From Neoceratodus forsteri (Eukaryota > Chordata > Ceratodontiformes > Ceratodontidae): 64,000 nt of DNA. Shown here piece by piece: positions 1 to 10,697 of this stretch. A program made the translations under genes and the position numbers. Location: the NCBI GenBank assembly GCA_016271365.2, contig CM057451.1, forward strand, positions 495,865,501 to 495,929,500, given 5' to 3'. Within the stretch, counting starts at the first letter, position 1. Each line of letters starts with the position of its first letter. Under the pieces are notes generated by a model. The model saw nothing but the letters and a program-made list of their open reading frames with translations, did not search any database and was not told the origin of the DNA.

Positions 1-215
1 TTTTACAAAACAAGGATGGAGGGATAGGGGTCAAATGGATTATATGAGCCAAGAAAAGGAACACACTACGGGGGCTGGAAATTTACTCATTCAGCTCGAG
101 GTGGCCATTTTGAATAAGGTTACACAGAGAACATTGCAACCCATATATACATTCTGGGAGGTAATGAGTTTTAACGTATAGCTGTAGTAATTGATTTTCA
201 GAATCAGAAATAAAG
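1..215. other. No feature recognised
   Basis: AT-rich sequence with only short open frames. I see no domain, repeat unit or RNA gene here. Confidence 0.5.
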
Positions 216-1420
216 AAACATAGGAAGTTGGCCGGACAGTTCTTGCCACTCCAGATTCAGTGTGCAAAGATTTATATTTCCAGAACACATGCAAACAGAG
301 GAGAGAAAGAAACAAAGTACATCAGCTGGGAGTTGAACCCAGGCCACCCGGAATAATGTTCAGGTCGCACTAACCAGCTGCGCCACCAAGGCAACTAGAA
401 CCTGGACCATCCCAGAGCACACATTGCTATTTCTCTAATGCACAACTTGGTGCTGCACAAATAATTACTTCATTTTTCAATCACATGGGTTTGGTGTGCA
501 TATTTATGGAACACATACAAAGAGAGGAGAGAAAGAAGTAAGTGCCTCAGCTGGGACTTGAACCCAGGCTGCCCAAAATAACATTCCAGTTATGCTAACC
601 AGCTGTGCCACCAAGGCAACTGGAACCTGGGCCATCCCAGAGCACACATTACTCTTTCTCTAATGCACAGCCTGGTGCTGCACAAATAATTGCTTCATTT
701 TTCAATCACATGGGTGCAGTGTGCATATTTATGGAAAAAATACAAACAGACGAGAGAAAGAAGCAAAGTATCTTAGCTGGGACTTGAACTCAGGCCTTCC
801 AGAATAAAGTTCCAGTTGCATTAACCAGCTGTACCACTAAGGCAACTGGAACTTGGGCTGTCCTGGAGCACACATTACTTTTTCTCTAATGCATAGCCTG
901 GTGCTACACAAATAATTACTTCATTTTTCAATCACATGGGTGCAGTGTGCATATTTATGGAACACATACAAACAGACGAGAGAAAGAAGCAAAGTATCTT
1001 AGCTGGGACTTGAACCCAAGCCTCCCGGAATAACGTTCTGGTCACGCTAACCAGCAGACTTTATTTCTAATAGAATAAGTTCTCCAGCAAAACAGATAAC
1101 AGTACAGCCCAGGAAAGACCTCAACGTTCGTGCCTGCATGCTTTTTCAAGTGGATGAGGGCCCCCATCCTTTTTCATGAAGGCCCCCTCATGGTGCCCCT
1201 TAAATGCAATCATTCTTAAAGTGCTATACACCCTTATGCAATACATGTAATGAATTTATCAAATCTCAATCTTATCAATTTTGTTATCAAAAATACTGCA
1301 CAGAGACAACTATAAATAAACATAGGTATACAAGTGTTTAAAAAAACAAATTAATAAACTATAATAATATTAAATTACATATTTATCTACATTGTCTAGC
1401 TATTATTTAGTAGACATAAC
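216..1420 (-). mobile_element. Left arm of inverted pair, possible Penelope-like terminal repeat, split by a tandem array
   Basis: The stretches 216-275 and 1,052-1,420 read on the minus strand match 2,090-2,515 on the plus strand over most of their length, for example the shared word CAGTGTGCAAAG and the shared stretch around TTTGCTGGAGAAC. The block 276-1,051 is a later insertion, because the matching arm at 2,460 runs straight through the breakpoint. On the minus strand this arm carries a TTGAAAAAGC...CACGAAC stretch that resembles the decayed core of the hammerhead ribozymes found in Penelope-like element terminal repeats. The inverted-pair structure is seen directly. The Penelope assignment is inference and uncertain. 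Confidence 0.4.
276..1051 (-). repeat. Tandem array of about 225-bp tRNA-headed (SINE-like) units
   Basis: Three full units and a truncated fourth repeat with a period of 225-226 bp: the word CATTTTTCAATCACATGGG starts at 471, 696 and 922. On the minus strand each unit carries a tRNA-like head, at about 326-396, 548-620, 774-846 and 1,000-1,051. In the second unit the A box TGGCACAGCTGG (599-610) fits the RNA polymerase III consensus and the B box GGTTCAAGTCC (554-564) is close to it. A 5-bp stem with a 7-base loop lies between them, like an anticodon arm. The array sits between GATTTATATTTCC and GACTTTATTTC, which look like a diverged target-site duplication. This suggests the whole array inserted as one unit. 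Confidence 0.75.
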
Positions 1421-2089
1421 AGTAAAAAATTACATGCTAGTAATTCAGCAGAACATGGATGGGAATTCAGGGGTATAGAGAAAGTAAGAGTGGGACCGAG
1501 GGGTGGAGATCCTGATGAAAAACTAGCACAGAGAGAAGCATTTTGGATTTTCAAATTATGAGCTAACTACAAACCTGAGCTAAATGATAAGATAGAAACG
1601 ACATACTTCAATTTAAATGCTGGTAATGGATAAGTGCTTTGTTATGTCTGTATGCAATTTTTTTCAGGATGAATGCTGGCTACTTAGCTCACTGTCCATT
1701 AGGGTACCATGTGATAAGAGCTACTCTTTTTTAGCAACACATGAAAAGGGAGTATATTTGGATGAGTGCAATACAGTGATTCCTGTAGCTGCAGGGCTTC
1801 ACCCCCACACCTCCCTCCTTCCGGGGCTGTAACTCAGGAGGGGGAACCCCCAGTCACCATTAGTGCACTCTTCAAATCTGTCACCCTTTTTTCGATCGCT
1901 GTAATCGCGGGTCACCATCCATTAGACATCTAGCAGTGATAAACTAAAGTATATAATGAAGATAGTAGCACAGTGTACATAATCACAACATTGTTTCAAC
2001 TGAGATAAATATGAAGCAAAGAAAGAAACAAGAAAAATTAAAAATAATTTTATTTTGAAATCCCTATCTAGGTGAAGAAATAATTCATC
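1421..2089. other. Spacer between inverted arms, no gene recognised
   Basis: This AT-rich stretch separates the two inverted arms. It holds no convincing coding frame. A short GC-rich patch at about 1,795-1,850 has no recognised identity. Confidence 0.4.
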
Positions 2090-2515
2090 AAACTAAACAT
2101 ATGAAGTGCTGTTATGTCTACCAAATAGTAGCCAGACAACGCACATAAGTATGTAATTCAGTATTATTATAGTTTATCAATTTGTTTTTTATTTAAACAC
2201 ATGAGTATACCTATGTTTATTTATAGTAGCGTCTGTGCAGTATTTGTGATTATAAAATAGATAAGGTTGAGATTTGATAAATTCATTACATGTATTGCTT
2301 AAGGGTGTATACCACGTTAAGAATGATTGTATTTAAGGGGCACCATGAGGAGGCAGTACATCCTCTTGAAAAAGCGTGCAAGCGCGAAACATTGAAGTCT
2401 TTCCTGGACTGTACTGCTATCTGTTTTGCTGGAGAACTTATTCTATTAGGAAATAAAAGTCTTTGCACACTGAATCTGAAGTGGCAAGAACTGTCTGTTC
2501 AATTTGGGAAGTGGT
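2090..2515 (+). mobile_element. Right arm of inverted pair, possible Penelope-like terminal repeat
   Basis: This arm is the reverse complement of the arm at 216-1,420. At 2,364-2,390 it reads CTCTTGA, then a short GCG/CGC stem, then GCGAAAC. That layout resembles hammerhead ribozyme stem II followed by GAAA, as known in Penelope-like elements, but the CUGAUGA box is degraded. The small open frame over it shows no protein similarity. The alternative is an unrelated foldback element. Confidence 0.4.
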
Positions 2516-2520
2516 GAGCG

Positions 2521-3019
2521 CCAGGTTTCTGGTTGCATGAATTCATTTTTTTACATCAGGCACCTCCATGGCAGAGAGAGGCTCTTTCTTGTTCCAAACA
2601 TAGGAAGTCAAGGGCAGAAAAAGACTTGGGGCTTGATCCTCAAAAGCCCTGGGTTTGACATAAGGTGCCTGCGCCAGACATAGATGGTGCAAGAGGCACC
2701 TTCCATTAAACACTGCCCCCTGAGCTATTCACAAACGCAGCAAGCGTCAGTCGCAGGCTGCTTGTCCCAAATGGGACTTGCACTGCCCCGTGCCCAAAAA
2801 TAGGCTACAACATGGCACTAGGGGGCTTGTGGCAGACAGGGGCTACCAAATTCCTGAAAGTGGTATTCACAGAACACCCCAGAGGGAAACTTTCTAAGTA
2901 CCCTTAGACCAGCCAGGGTTGGTCTAAAGGTACTTAGAAATATCCCTCTGGGAGTGCATGGCGCAGTGTGGCACTCTGATCTGCCCATACTGGTAATATG
3001 TAATAATACAAGCTATCCA
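2521..3019. other. No gene; probable outer part of foldback element
   Basis: No coding similarity is seen. The GC-rich patch from about 2,630 (GGGGCTTGATCCTCAAAAG) may be the outer end of the foldback that follows. I could not place the boundary. Confidence 0.35.
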
Positions 3020-4230
3020 TGGTGGACTAGTGGCCCCCCTCCCTGATCCCCAATGTTGCACACGTGCATAATATAAAACATTACCCATGCCTCCATCCCC
3101 AAACCCCGCTGGTGCCAGTTCTTGCAATAATTAATATTCCCTATGTCTCCCTCCCCGAACCCTGCTGGTGCCAGTTCTTGCAATGATTAGTATTCCCCGT
3201 GCCCCTCTCCCTGAACCTCGCTGATGCCAGTTCTTAAAATAATTAATATTTCCCATGCTCCCCCTCCCGAACCCTGCTGGTGCCATCTTGAAATATTTTA
3301 CATTCTCCATGCCCCCCTCCCCAAACAGCACTGGTGCTGGTTCTTGAAATATTTGACATTCCCCATGCCCCCCTTCCAAACACTGCTCATGCCAGTGCTA
3401 CTATTGAATAATAGTGTCCCTGCCCTGGTGGTATAGTGCCCCCCCACCCCAGCAGGAAGTGCCCACCACCTCGCTCCCCCACATCCCAAACCAGAGCCAG
3501 TTACCAGCATAGCCCACCTCACACCTCCATGTCTGGTGTTCTGACTGAACTGTCAATGAGTATACTGTAAGGTGCATGTGCTAACTGTTGGAGTGCATAC
3601 ACTTTACAGTATGCTCATTGGCAGTTCATTCGGCAGCCAGCCGAGGAGGTGTGAGGCGGGCTGTGTTGGTTGCTGACTCTGCTTTGGGATGGGAAGGGAA
3701 TGGAGTGATGGGCCCTACCTGCTGGGGTGGGGGCCACTATACCAGCAGGGATGGGGCACTATTATTCAATAGTAGTATTGGCTCCAGCAGAGTTCGAGGA
3801 GCGGGGGGCATAGGGAATGTCAAATATGTCAAGAACTGGCACCAGCGGGGTTCGGGGAGGGGCCATAGGGAATACTAATTATTTCAAGAACTGGCACCAG
3901 CAGGGTTTGGGGAGGGGGGCATGGTGAATATTAAATATTTCAAGAACTGGCACCAGCGGGATTCAGGGATGGGGGCATGGGGAATGTTTTATATTATGCA
4001 TGTGTGCAACACTGGGGATCAGAGATGAGGCAGCTAATCCACCAGGGTCTAGAGTGGCACAGGGCAGCCCTGTGGCTTGTGGCAACCACTCCTGGTGTGT
4101 TGTCTGTTTGGCGCCCAGCCCCACCTTTGCCATCGGGACCCTACCCAATACAGAATTGGGCGCAGGGTCCCTGGCACACTGGTCTTTGGCTCAAGCTGCT
4201 GTCTGCTGCAGCTTGCACCAGTCCAAGCCC
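3020..4230. mobile_element. GC-rich foldback element with mirrored 56-bp subrepeats
   Basis: Two arms of about 500 bp are inverted copies around a centre near 3,587: 3,546-3,570 pairs with 3,604-3,628. Each arm contains a direct tandem repeat of about 56 bp. The word GTGCCAG or a variant occurs at 3,112, 3,168, 3,224, 3,280, 3,334 and 3,389 in the left arm. The inverse word AAGAACTGGC occurs at 3,831, 3,886 and 3,942 in the right arm. The right flank (4,060-4,220) resembles parts of the elements at 10,698 and 14,620. The open frames here are fortuitous GC-rich frames. The structure is that of foldback DNA transposons, whose arms are long and internally repetitive. No transposase is present. 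Confidence 0.7.
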
Positions 4231-5089
4231 AGAGTATCGAGCCCTTGGAGTTCATCCAATCAGCCTGGAGTTACTCTGAGATGACTCCACCCTCTAACCC
4301 CCTCTGCTGGTTCTCCTGATCGTGCCCTAACTAATCATCCCTATGTAACCATTCCAGCTGCTTTTAAAACCAGCCATGTTTTTTCCAGGCTGGGTAGGCT
4401 ACCCCGCCCCACACACTAGCTTAAAAATGTGCCCCCCCTGCCTTATGAACTTTCTTTCACTTGGAATAGCTCTGTGTAGTCCACCTTGTTTTACCCCTGC
4501 AGGTATTTGTATGTCTCCTCTCAGTCATGTCCACTTCTTTTCCCTCCTGTCCACCAGGGAGTACATACTGAGGCTCTCCAGCCTGCCCATGATACTCATA
4601 CATCCAAGTGATCCATAATGAACCGTAACTAAATAAAAGATGTGAAAAACCGTGTTGTGTATGCTTACACATTGTTGTGTACAGAAATCAGCCAGTTCAG
4701 AATCCTGCATGTCAGTCCCTTGATGGAAAAAGAGCTTTGCTAAGCATGGTTGTCCATCTGTTATTTTATTTATTTTGTATTGTTTTGCACGGTTGACATT
4801 CTGTGTAGTTTTCCATGTAAACCTGCAGTTTGGAGATTTTTTTTCTTTTCACCATTCATTTATGCCCCGTCAGCACCAGCACCCTTCTGCCTCTGACCTG
4901 CCCAGCTTCAACACCCAGCATCCCTGGTCCTACCTGGCTCCCAAGATCTCCTCTGGATTGCCCCCTTGTGGTAGGGCCAGGAAAAGCAGGGCCTATAAGC
5001 TGATAAGAAAGAGAATAAGCAGCAGCCAAAGTTAGAAGAAATATCATTAATTGGACTGCTGCTTTTAACATCCTAGCTACAGTGGTAGT
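4231..5089. other. No gene recognised
   Basis: This stretch contains only short frames without recognisable domains. Its right part may be an unrecognisable 5' portion of the DIRS-type element that becomes readable from about 5,090. Confidence 0.35.
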
Positions 5090-5910
5090 TACAAAACAAC
5101 CTGATATGGGGTAGGGCTGTTTAGGTATTCAAATACAGTTCTGAAGATGTGTTTTACTGATGCAGGGATAGGACAATAAATTACAGTGAAGATTTTTGCA
5201 TGCCAAGTACAGTAATTCAAGTGGGCAGGCCATTTGCTGGAGATTAGGAAAGGCAACAGTGTGAATTACACTGGGTCATTAATATAGTAGGGTCACACAT
5301 GGAATGCAAGAAGATCTTGCTGTATAGGCAGATGTTTTTGAGGATTTTATGTGCTGATATTTTGGCACAGTAGGAGATTAGCAACATTGTGCTGAAATTA
5401 TATACAGATGTATCAGGGCCAAGGGTTTGAGGCTTTTTTTTTGGGGGGGGGGAGTGAAGGAAGGACTAGGTCTCCAAGTTGGTTAGGAGCACCAGATTTT
5501 TAGAGTTGTCTCCCATTTGGTTGCTTTACACATTTGGGAGAACAAGTTGAGGAACAGGAATGTAAAATTGTGGCCTGATTACCTGGATGTGGTTCAGGTC
5601 ATAAACAAAAAGAGACAGCATTGAACTGTGGGAAAGTATTGGTATTGTTCAGGGCACCAGTGCTGCAGTGCCTGAAACCGAACCTCACAGTTTTAGCTAA
5701 GTATATGGCAGGCACTGACAAAAGCATTGCTAATGCCCTTTCTCATCTCATTCATTCTTAGTGGGCCCACTTCAAAAGTCTGGTTCCAGCATAGGAAGAG
5801 TCACCCAGAGTAATGCCCATGCACCTGTGGGCATTGGGGTGAAGGTAACATGGGATACACTTTTGAACTTTGTGGCTAAGAGCACAAGGCAAGCATGTGC
5901 TATTGAGAAT
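5090..5910 (+). mobile_element. DIRS/Ngaro-type element, left half: RT end, RNase H and recombinase N-terminus (decayed)
   Basis: Read across frameshifts, this encodes the RNase H region typical of DIRS-group polyproteins. LYTDVSG near 5,400 carries the first catalytic aspartate. An open stretch at 5,499-5,618 includes SHLVALHIWENKLRNRNVKL and VVQVINKK. It is followed by VLQCLKPN and YMAGTDKSIANALSHL (5,640-5,755), which matches the PG..N..ADALSR signature ending this domain. Next come MPMHLWALG and LLNFVAKSTRQA (to about 5,905), which resemble the linker and the start of the tyrosine recombinase. The reading is broken by LINE A, and the recombinase resumes at about 13,236. Stops and frameshifts show it is dead. 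Confidence 0.75.
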
Positions 5911-6189
5911 CCTCTTGATCTTGGCACCAAAAGAAAGCGAGATGGAGATGAGTAATCAATAGAAAATGACCGGTGTGTAGTTTCATCAGTCAAAAGGAAA
6001 AAAGCATAGAAGAGATGCATTACAGCCCCCTGTAGTTCTGGAGACTAGAAACCAATACTCATTACTTAGTGAAGACGAGGGTATAGAATTACAGAATAAG
6101 AATGAAATAATATTATGCTGTTCCCAGTGACATGGAAAGAATGAAAATGTACCGTAAGCACAACCCTCTCCCTTAGAAAATGTTAGCCC

Positions 6190-6412
6190 CTGTAAAACAC
6201 CTCAGGTTCTAGTAATTGACGATTCAATCTTAAGATACACTGATATAATCATTTGTAAGGAGGACAGGGCTAACACTCAAGTCACTTGTCTGCCAGGTGC
6301 ACGTTTGAAAGATAAACGACTTGGTTTGATCAAACTGATTAAAAACCAAGAACCACCACCAGTTGTTGTCATTCATGCAGACATTAACAACTTTTGTAAA
6401 TCTACGGAGTAT
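6190..6412 (+). pseudogene. LINE A ORF1, N-terminal half of SGNH esterase-like domain
   Basis: The frame reads LVIDDSILRY, then CLPGARLKDKRL and PPPVVVIHADINNF. This is the block I, II and III pattern of the SGNH hydrolase domain found in ORF1 of CR1-clade LINEs. The usual GDS is changed to DDS, keeping the serine. The usual HAG.N appears as HADINN. The domain is interrupted at about 6,413 by another LINE fragment and continues at 8,324. An upstream stretch from about 6,050 (LSEDEGIELQNKNE) is probably the same ORF1. The function in these elements is thought to be lipid or membrane interaction, which is family knowledge only. Confidence 0.65.
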
Positions 6413-6882
6413 TAGGAATTTTGGTTGAAAAACTAATTAATATAGGTTTTAACTTGAGCCTGGTCAGATGGGTTGAAAGCTGGTTACTATTAAGAACACA
6501 ATGCGTACAAGTTAATGGCCATCTATCAATGGAAGGAACTGTAAATAATGGGGTACCCCAGGGCTCCATCTTGGGTCTCACTCTTTTTAGCATCTTTATC
6601 AGTGACATTCACATTTGGTCAGGGAATTGTATCTCAAAATTCGCTGATGACACCAAGTTTGGAGGAGAGGTGGACACTTTTGCAAAATATGAATCCCTGC
6701 TTAAGGACCTCGGTTCGATCGAAGAATGGGCAGCAAAAAATAAAATGTCATTCAGTCATGATAAGTGTTACATTTTGCACTTTTGAAGAAATAATCCTTT
6801 GATCCCTTACTCACTAAACAGTATTCAGATACAGTCTATTAATAAGGAATGGGAGTTATAGTTAATGATAGTTGGTATCCTT

Positions 6883-7648
6883 CCCCATGGCACTGCTAAC
6901 CTACTTCAACCACATAGCAGCAACTGGCAATGAACAAGAAGCGCCAGCACTCACCTCTTCCATGTTCCTCATCTTCTAATGACACAGGGTCAATGCTCCT
7001 TTGCTTACAGAGCACCTCTCTGGTTTAATGCCCTCAGCTGGGACATCTCCAACCAACCTACTCTGGGCCCTTTTAAGAGACTGCTATTCCAACATCTTTC
7101 CGCATCCAACACCTGTGACTGCTACCACTAGTCCCATTTGCCAGTAGGCTCTACCCTGCCTCATAGAGGCTCCCTGCATTGGCATGGTCCCTTGCCATCT
7201 CTACCTTCCCCCCTCACTCCCTCACCTCCTACTGCCCTGCCAACTAGCGTCTCGCAGCTCTAGTATGGCCATTAGCTGCCACCCACCCCCACTCCCCACA
7301 CCATCTCACTTTGCCAATGTCTCTGACTGCTGCCACTCTCTTTCTCACCTCACCACCCTCCCCCATCCACTGCGACCTCAGCCCCTGTCTAACTCCTTTT
7401 GCCTACCTCCAACTATTCTCTCCACTAACTTACTATATACGCAAACTGAGGGTATCTTACCTTCTATTGTTATGTTTTGTATGTATACATCTGCTTGTTT
7501 AAAATGCTGTAATTATTGTCCATGTTTTATACTCTCTGTTTTATAATCCTTTGTAATACTGTCTTCCCTCCCACTGACGCGGAACCTTTGTAAACGAGCT
7601 CCCAGCTCAAAGGTGTTTAATCCTAGTTCTCAATAAATAAATTAAAAA
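6883..7648 (+). mobile_element. LINE B 3' end nested in the LINE A-like fragment
   Basis: The stretch matches the last 800 bp of LINE B at 25,370-26,180, including CCCCATGG(C/T)AC.GC.AACCTACTTCA at the start and CAAAGGTGTTTAATCCTAG at the end, followed by an AATAAATAAATT tail. It contains a remnant of the RT C-terminal region, then a C-rich 3' UTR. The insertion breaks the host RT between 6,882 and 7,649. At 7,584-7,614 it carries the 3' stem-loop described separately. Confidence 0.85.
7584..7614 (+). other. LINE B 3' stem-loop, copy 1
   Basis: ACCTTTG and CAAAGGT form the outer stem and GAGCT/AGCTC the inner stem, with a CCC loop. It lies just before the AATAAA-rich tail. In CR1/L2-type LINEs a 3' terminal RNA structure is recognised by the element's own RT. 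The same structure occurs at 26,112-26,142 and, with a paired substitution, at 38,852-38,882. Confidence 0.65.
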
Positions 7649-8323
7649 GAATAGATTATCCACAGAGACCTCTGTAAAAAAAGTTGCAGCAAATGGAATG
7701 CTTAAAATGATACAATGTACTTGTATCTCAAAAAATGAACAGTGCCTGATTCCTACATATAGAACTTATGTTAGACCATACTTAGATTATGGATCTCCAT
7801 TTTGAAGCCTGTACTTGAGGTGGGACATGGAACTGATGGAGAGGGTGCAAAGGAGGGTAACCAAAATGGTTCCCCATTTAAAAAATAAAACTTACAAGGT
7901 TAGACTCTTGGAATTCAGATTATTTGATCTGCAAAGCAGAAGGCTAAGGGGCGATCTACTACTGTTATTTAAAATCCTCCAGTCCCCAGACCTAATGTCC
8001 CAATGTGTTTGAGGTTTTACACTAGAGTACCTAACCTAAGGTCTAATAATAAGTACCTTCTTATCCCCAGGGTAAATACCAACAAGAAAAATGATTATTT
8101 CACTATTAGATCAGCAAGTGTATGGAATCAATTGCCTGAAAACATAGTTAACCAAACAACGTTTGTGGGATAAAAAATAGGTTAGATAATTACTTCAGAT
8201 CAAAACTTTCTTTGCTATAATTCACCCACTAGGAGTGGGAGACAGTACTGGTGGATAGTTTGCCTACTTTTGTCTTTTTTCACCCAGTAAACCTAGTATC
8301 AAATAGCACAGGAAATAAAAGCC

Positions 8324-8602
8324 ATGATCAACTTTTTGAAGACTTTGAAATGCAAGGTGATTCTATCTGAAATGTTGCCATCCAACAGAGCAGATGTGAG
8401 ATTAAAAGCACAGATTACAAGACACAACAAATGGTTATGGTCTTTCATGGCGAACGCAGGTTTTAAGTTTATTAGGCATTGGCAGACATTCAATAAACAA
8501 AGGGATCTTTTTGGAGGGGATGGACTTCACTTGAATAGAAGAGGGATTATACTTTTGGGCAACAGAGTCTTTACAGCCATTAAGCATAATTTAAACTTGT
8601 AG
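8324..8602 (+). pseudogene. LINE A ORF1, C-terminal half of SGNH esterase-like domain
   Basis: The frame includes CKVILSEMLPSN, NKWLWSFMANAGFKFIRHW and FGGDGLHLNRRGIILLG. GDGLH holds the Asp (8,519-8,521) and His (8,528-8,530) of the family's block V. It closes the hydrolase begun at 6,190. The true ORF starts upstream; the ATG at 8,324 is only where this frame happens to open after the insertion. After the stop, a short spacer leads to the endonuclease at about 8,700, as in two-ORF CR1 elements. Confidence 0.7.
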
Positions 8603-8699
8603 AAGGGGGAGGTTCAATTATCAAGTAACCTTGTAACATAAAAAACTATCAGTAGCCAACAACACCCAGCACTCCTCAAAACACAACAATCCTACATGC

Positions 8700-9950
8700 C
8701 ATATAAACCAGATTTAAACATTTTATCATTAAATGCAAGAAGTCTCAAATAAGAAAATGGATTTATTACTGGCAGAACAAATTGAAAATCACTATGACAT
8801 CATAGAAATTACTGGAACTTGGTGGCAGGATACAAATGACTGGGGGCAACAGTTGGATGGCTTTGTATTACATAAATTAAATCAGGACAGGAAAGTAGGT
8901 GGTGTTGCCATATTAATAAATAATTTATTTTAAAAAAAAGGCACCTTTCAACACCCATAACTGACGATGATACAATCGTTGAAAACATCTGGGTTGAAAT
9001 TGAGGAGAAACCAAGACCAATTATTATAGGAACATGTTACGGACTGCCAGATTCTGTCCTCTCCATCAGTTCCATGTCCCACCTCAAGAACTTGCCATAT
9101 TACACCTGTGCTGTGCGAACTGCACTGGCTGCCAGTGTGGTGGAGAATCACCTTCAAGGTCGTGTTGCTGACCTGTAAGACCCTACATGGTCAGGGACCG
9201 GGCTACTTGCAAGATCTACCTCGTCCCTCTCCACCCACTCCGCTCCACTGACGAGGGATTGCTAGAGATTCCCAGGGTTTGTCTTCAGTCATCTGGGGCC
9301 AGGGCTTTTTCTTTCATGGCCCCAACCCTGTGGAATTCTCTACCTCATCAGATTAGAGAGTGCCTGTCCGTGGAATCATTTAAGGCATCTCTGAAAAGTT
9401 ATCTATTTGAATTAGCATTTGAATAGGTTTATTGCTGCTTTTATTGTTTTTATGTTGTTATTTATTATGGTTGATGTCATTTTTGATATGTATTTGCGCT
9501 TCAATATGTTGAAAAGTGCCCTACAAATAAAATTTGATTTTATTTGATTTGACAATTACAATACCAAGCTCTTTCACACAGTTCAGGACATGTGTTCAAC
9601 CAATAAAGATATTACAGTACTTGGTGATTTTAACATCTTTTTTATCAATTGGGAAACTAACACCATGAGAAGTCTTATAGGGGCAGAATTACTGGATGTA
9701 ATTAATGAATGTGTGCTTGAGCAACTTGTATTGGACCCTACAATAGGAAATAACATTCCTGATTTAGTGTTAACAAACATCAAGAATAGGGTAATACATT
9801 GTAGAGTACATGAGCCTCTGGGTAACAGTGACCACTGCATGCTTCAGGTGAACATACATAAACAGTCAGCAACTGTATCAGGTAGTTTAATCTACCCTAA
9901 TTTTAAGAGGGCAAACTTTGGTGCTATGATGGAAGAGTTAATAATCTGAG
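8700..9950 (+). pseudogene. LINE A ORF2, endonuclease domain split by an L2 fragment
   Basis: The first part (8,733-8,933) reads SNKKMDLLLAEQIENHYDII and EITGTWWQD, then KVGGVAILIN. The second part (9,590-9,949) reads ITVLGDFNIFFINWE, DLVLTN and GNSDHCMLQ, the GDFN and SDH motifs of APE-like endonucleases, which nick target DNA to prime reverse transcription. An L2 3' end (9,043-9,552) separates the two. A stop at about 9,948 and AT-rich decay follow. The linker to the RT (10,003-10,236, WVPKRTKPKNNKTKPKWL) is still readable. Confidence 0.75.
9043..9552 (+). mobile_element. L2-type LINE 3' end nested in LINE A endonuclease
   Basis: The frame reads the conserved L2 ORF2 C-terminus: LHGQGPGYLQDL, STDEGLLEIPR, ARAFSFMAPTLWNSLPHQIR and FKASLKSYLFELAFE, with the stop near 9,424. 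It is followed by a 3' UTR and a TTTGATTT repeat tail, typical for L2. The host endonuclease reading resumes right after the tail. Confidence 0.85.
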
Positions 9951-10407
9951 ACTGGAAAAAAAATGCTTTTTTTTTTATAAATCTGTTGAGATAAAATGGT
10001 CTATGCTTAAAAATAAACTACTTGAGCTACAGGAGAAATGGGTACCCAAAAGGACTAAACCAAAGAATAACAAGACAAAACCAAAATGGCTAACAGCTGA
10101 CATTAAAAGAAATATAAGAAAACAAAAAAAATCTTATAGGACATATATAACAGACCCCTGTGAAATAAACCATGATGAATACAGAAAAAATATGGAATCT
10201 TGCATGTCTGCTGTCAAAAAAATTAAAATAAAATAACCTCAAGTACGAATCCTTCATGGCTATTAATAAACTAAATCCAAATGTATTTTTTTGGTTATAT
10301 AAATTCCCTAAAGGGTAGAAAAACAGTGACAGGACCATTAGAGGTAAATGGTACTATAACTGACAAACCAAACAATCTTGCATCTGAATTCAACAAATTC
10401 TTTAAAC

Positions 10408-10552
10408 ATAGAAACTTTGACAGCAGATAAGGACCGCTTGGCCCACCTAGTCTGCCCATTTCCCTACTTATTGGATAAGCTTCAGATCCTAGTTAACCAA
10501 CAGCCTACTTCTTCCTACCCCCCACCACAATTGCCTTATGTCTTTGTAGCAT
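10408..10552 (-). mobile_element. CR1-like LINE 3' end (LINE D family), inserted in LINE A
   Basis: On the minus strand this matches the last 150 bp of LINE D at 21,240-21,387, including GACTAG/GTGGGCCAAGCGGTCC and TTATCTGC..TCAAAG. It is a short 5'-truncated copy lying between LINE A endonuclease-RT linker sequences. Confidence 0.8.
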
Positions 10553-10697
10553 CTTTGAATATGACAGAGACACATAGCGGTGTAGAGACATCTGAGCACA
10601 ATACCAATACTAATGTCGACTTAACTCTGGTTACTGTATTGTTCTCACCGAATAAGATTAAAAAAGAACTGTTTATAATTGATCCCTACAAATCACC

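Larger units (their letters stand above)
6413..8279 (+). mobile_element. LINE A-like 3' fragment nested in LINE A, itself split by LINE B
   Basis: This 5'-truncated LINE fragment begins inside the RT. The frame 6,421-6,786 includes NNGVPQGSILG, FADDTKFGG (FADD box at 6,650-6,661, intact) and EEWAAKNKMSFSHDKC. The 3' part resumes at 7,650 after the LINE B insert. Its frame 7,815-8,012 reads MELMERVQRRVTKMV and YKVRLLEFRLFDLQSRRLRG, the usual RT C-terminal region. It cuts the ORF1 esterase of LINE A in two, so it arrived later. Intact catalytic residues but 5' truncation fit typical incomplete reverse transcription. Confidence 0.8.

Noticed and set aside
326..846. Functional tRNA genes
   Set aside because: The heads lack a proper acceptor stem and conserved U33 and sit in a repeat array, so they are tRNA-derived SINE heads.
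7184..7546. 120-codon frame rich in Pro/Ser/Leu
   Set aside because: It is the C-rich 3' UTR of a LINE B copy.
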